Below are positions 7,001 to 7,609 of a stretch of DNA of 7,609 nucleotides, piece by piece; position 1 is the stretch's first letter; every line of letters starts with the position of its first letter. Made by a program: the position numbers and the translations under genes. The stretch is from Pseudomonadota bacterium (GTDB lineage: Bacteria > Pseudomonadota > Gammaproteobacteria > Acidiferrobacterales > UBA6901), in the NCBI GenBank assembly GCA_021785795.1, contig JAJYEK010000176.1, forward strand, positions 1 through 7,609, given 5' to 3'. The notes beneath the pieces are model-generated. The model was not told the DNA's origin, did not search any database, and saw only the letters and a list, made by a program, of their open reading frames with translations.

Positions 7001-7103
7001 GGGAGGCAAGGGTCCCTGGACCGCAAAGCTTGCCTACGCCGGTCAGTACAACGGCGGCACCCATCTGAACAGCTTCTATCTGCTCGCCAACTACAAGTGG
7101 TAA
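4083..7103 (+). CDS. Classical (type Va) autotransporter with ESPR signal and Tyr-rich beta-solenoid passenger
   Basis: A 1006-residue outer-membrane/surface protein. Residues 1-24 (MNRIYRVVFNRALGCLQVAS...) are an extended signal peptide region (ESPR). A hydrophobic core (about 61-77) and an ALA/SA cleavage site near 77-79 follow. Residues about 130-500 hold around 16 repeats of 21-24 residues, consensus roughly [IV][YD]N-x-G-[ST]IG-x-L-x-NSG-x-I-S, predicted to stack as a beta-solenoid. Residues about 580-690 look like the usual C-terminal passenger cap or autochaperone (GTYTQAASGTLEVSG; GDTYTVVDATGGLTGTF). A helical linker (about 700-725) threads the barrel. Residues about 745-1006 are the autotransporter beta-barrel, ending in LLANYKW with a terminal aromatic residue. 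There is one passenger cysteine (357) and no lysine between K38 and K672. No protease motif is visible, so adhesion or biofilm roles are more likely than enzymatic ones. It ends the cluster, before a strong terminator. Confidence 0.95.
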   Translation: MNRIYRVVFNRALGCLQVASEHARSLTKSTGTTGVPAKTACGRTGYVPRLTLLQSTLRREVLPVLVVGLGLSAPALASASPITATAITTISSNTGAVSLTSATSALIVNSSISVGTLSNGGLFSSSATAIYNAGGTIDSLINANTGTIHSDYTGIENDGTIRALVNSGLIDSTDGYGIDNAGSIGALTNSGTIRSYYSAVYNDSTIGTLTNSGLIDSTGDYGIDNAGSIGALANSGTIRSHYSAIYNDGTIGALTNSGVISAPDDYGIDNYGSIGALANSGTIRSYYSAIYNDGTIGTLTNSGLIDSTGDYGIDNYGSIGALTNSGVISSPDTGIYNGYGTIGTLTNSGTISGGAYCGIDNASSIGVLVNTGVVSSSYEGAIYNDGTIGLLINRGSLVSGYYGGVDNSSGSIGTFVNSGTIAGGYYGGLYNDYGSIGTLINSGVISSTGFYGGIYNESGSIGLLSNTGTISGVSDGLYDRGTIGTITNTGLISGGTGVYLDGASTTLVNAGTIIGTDGTAILIGGNAQDLVFATGSDIQGTINATTTASTITLEGAPVFTAAAPILAANGSLLVASTAHAQASGNWTIGTVTNEGSLSVGALHVTGTYTQAASGTLEVSGTPTGFGILQVNGAANIAGDLLVNEGTGQYTVGDTYTVVDATGGLTGTFAQTKTLGGYFAAQATYGADTVSLKVSALPAAYQTGSAAVDNAYASNQAVSTGLDATLDGSEGVLGANGVMRFTATRTGAWVKGVGATGQVSGATVRDEGAVIGYGNQINRNLVVGGAFSGIHTQTDAANQQVGANLFSVYGYGIDTMGHLRVSASVGGGRIGLNETRTMAPLPVTAKGDTHGWLLAAGAQAQYLVPMGRAFLVPYARMDYQHTNTGAFAETGAGALDMSYQGEQTNLGLFTGGLRGGYDLRAAGVTFTPWAEIGATGYAGNRNVTVLQTIGVQTGSSIAHIAPADTFDAGAGVTVGGKGPWTAKLAYAGQYNGGTHLNSFYLLANYKW
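4470..5580 (+). repeat. Passenger repeat array, about 16 units of 21-24 codons
   Basis: Residues about 130-499 of the autotransporter are a ladder of related units such as IDNAGSIGALTNSGTIRSYYSA and IYNDGTIGTLTNSGLIDSTG. Two alternating types are seen in the first half, one starting IDN and one starting IYND. Later units drift and gain glycines (GGYYGG). The spacing of one unit per solenoid turn and the repeated I-G-x-L-x-N core fit a right-handed beta-helix. Each turn places Tyr, Asp and Ser at similar positions, forming surface rows. Confidence 0.85.
4491..5060 (+). repeat. 135-bp higher-order tandem repeat (45 codons)
   Basis: GGCTCGATCG or a one-base variant recurs at 4626, 4761, 4896 and 5031, exactly 135 bp apart, so two solenoid turns form one DNA repeat. 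By eye, copies at 4626 and 4896 differ at 9 of 135 positions. The copy at 4761 is almost identical to the 4896 copy in its first half but diverges in the second. A degenerate copy precedes at 4491 and a partial one follows from 5031. Confidence 0.85.
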
Positions 7104-7123
7104 GTCCCGCCTAGCAAGCCAGA

Positions 7124-7159
7124 CCCCTCCCGGCCATCCCCGGCCGGGCGGGGTTTTTT
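7124..7159 (+). terminator. Intrinsic terminator of the autotransporter cluster
   Basis: CCCC (7124-7127), a T/C mismatch, then CCCGGCC (7129-7135) pairs with GGCCGGG (7142-7148) and GGGG (7150-7153) around a 6-nt loop. A T6 run follows at 7154-7159. It starts 20 nt after the autotransporter stop codon. This is a very strong rho-independent terminator and ends the rightward transcript. Confidence 0.95.
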
Positions 7160-7470
7160 CTTCTGCCAGTCTGTACACGATCTGGTCGGCAAGGCTCTGG
7201 CCAATGCCATTTCCGCGAACCGGCTGCCGTGCGCTCATCCCTCCCGGCATGACAGGACGCCCGCGGGTCTTTCGCGGTGTCGCTTCTGGCACAGCCTCCC
7301 GGTTTTGTGTTTTTCCCACTGTGGGTGCCGGACGATCCGGGCCGGATGCTCCTCATGGCGGGCGCGTTTTGTGACGACCGGCCAAAAAGCGCTCTTTGTC
7401 GCCGATCAGGACACCTGCGTAGGGCCGGGCTGCCGCGCATGCGGACCGTAAAGCGACGGGTCCTGCGACC
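7160..7470. other. Intergenic stretch with no recognisable gene
   Basis: About 310 bases between the cluster terminator and the riboswitch promoter. The longest frames are arginine- and proline-rich minus-strand products with no ribosome site and no family resemblance, and one runs through the terminator. The only small structure seen is an imperfect palindrome at 7383-7398 (CAAAAAGC/GCTCTTTG, one mismatch). It looks like plain spacer DNA. Confidence 0.5.
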
Positions 7471-7500
7471 TTGGCGTTTTGCCATCGGCGCTGCTATAGT
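7471..7500 (+). promoter_or_regulatory. Promoter upstream of the glycine riboswitch
   Basis: TATAGT at 7495-7500 is preceded by TGC, giving an extended -10 (TGnTATAGT). TTGGCG at 7471-7476 is a fair -35 at 18 nt. Transcription would start near 7506-7508, just before the aptamer, where a riboswitch transcript should begin. Confidence 0.6.
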
Positions 7501-7504
7501 GCCC

Positions 7505-7609
7505 CGACGACATACACCCTGCGGAAGAGACCCCGGCTGTATCGGGGAGCCAACGGCGCAACTGCCCGGAAACGCACTGGCAAAAGGACCGCGGGACGAT
7601 GGTCGACTC
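7505..7609 (+). promoter_or_regulatory. Glycine riboswitch (gcvT element), first aptamer complete, likely tandem and cut by the window end
   Basis: The glycine aptamer core is readable: GCGGAAGAGACC at 7521-7532, hairpin CCCCG 7531-7535 with CGGGG 7543-7547, then GAGCCAACGGCGCAACTG, and the hallmark ACTGGCAAAAGGACCG ending at 7592. The closing stem P1 pairs CCTGCGG (7518-7524) with CCGCGGG (7589-7595), seven pairs with one G-T. The element binds glycine and usually turns on glycine cleavage (gcvTHP) or glycine transport genes. The trailing GGTCGACTC resembles the start of a second aptamer in tandem riboswitches, but only its first bases are present. The regulated gene is to the right, outside the window. 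Confidence 0.9.

Noticed and set aside
7111..7485. Minus-strand 124-codon frame downstream of the autotransporter
   Set aside because: It is Arg/Pro-rich, has no ribosome site or family resemblance, and runs through the strong rightward terminator.

Overview
The window reads as chromosomal DNA of a GC-rich proteobacterium, most likely a betaproteobacterium. This is inferred from the GC-rich codon use, the extended (ESPR-type) signal peptide on the autotransporter (known from beta- and gammaproteobacteria) and a glycine riboswitch. No species marker is present.

Layout. Bases 1-125 (minus strand) hold the first 41 codons of a secreted protein, possibly DsbA-like, with a clear Shine-Dalgarno and signal peptide. 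A divergent, gene-poor stretch of about 630 bases follows. It contains a near-consensus sigma70 promoter facing right (410-438), a perfect AT-rich palindrome just downstream (450-464) and several hairpins, two of which are mutually exclusive. Then comes a rightward three-gene cluster: a TPR-sulfotransferase (754-2856), a TPR/glycosyltransferase-family-9-like protein (2853-4034, overlapping the first gene by GTGA) and, after 48 bases, a 1006-residue classical autotransporter (4083-7103). The cluster ends at a strong intrinsic terminator (7124-7159). After about 310 bases without a convincing gene, a promoter (7471-7500) leads into a glycine riboswitch (about 7505-7609), cut by the window end; the regulated gene lies outside.

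How the genes may work together. Two cytoplasmic, TPR-bearing transferases are translationally coupled and sit directly upstream of a repeat-rich surface protein, with one promoter before and one terminator after. The simplest reading is that they modify the autotransporter passenger before export, one by sulfation and the other by glycosylation. The passenger is a predicted beta-solenoid of about 16 repeats of 21-24 residues. It is rich in Tyr, Asn, Ser and Thr, has no lysine over 633 residues, and carries 31 tyrosines in 369 residues, many next to Asp. A sulfated and/or glycosylated autotransporter made from one operon would be an unusual system. The gene order, domains and repeats are seen in the sequence; the modification itself is inference.
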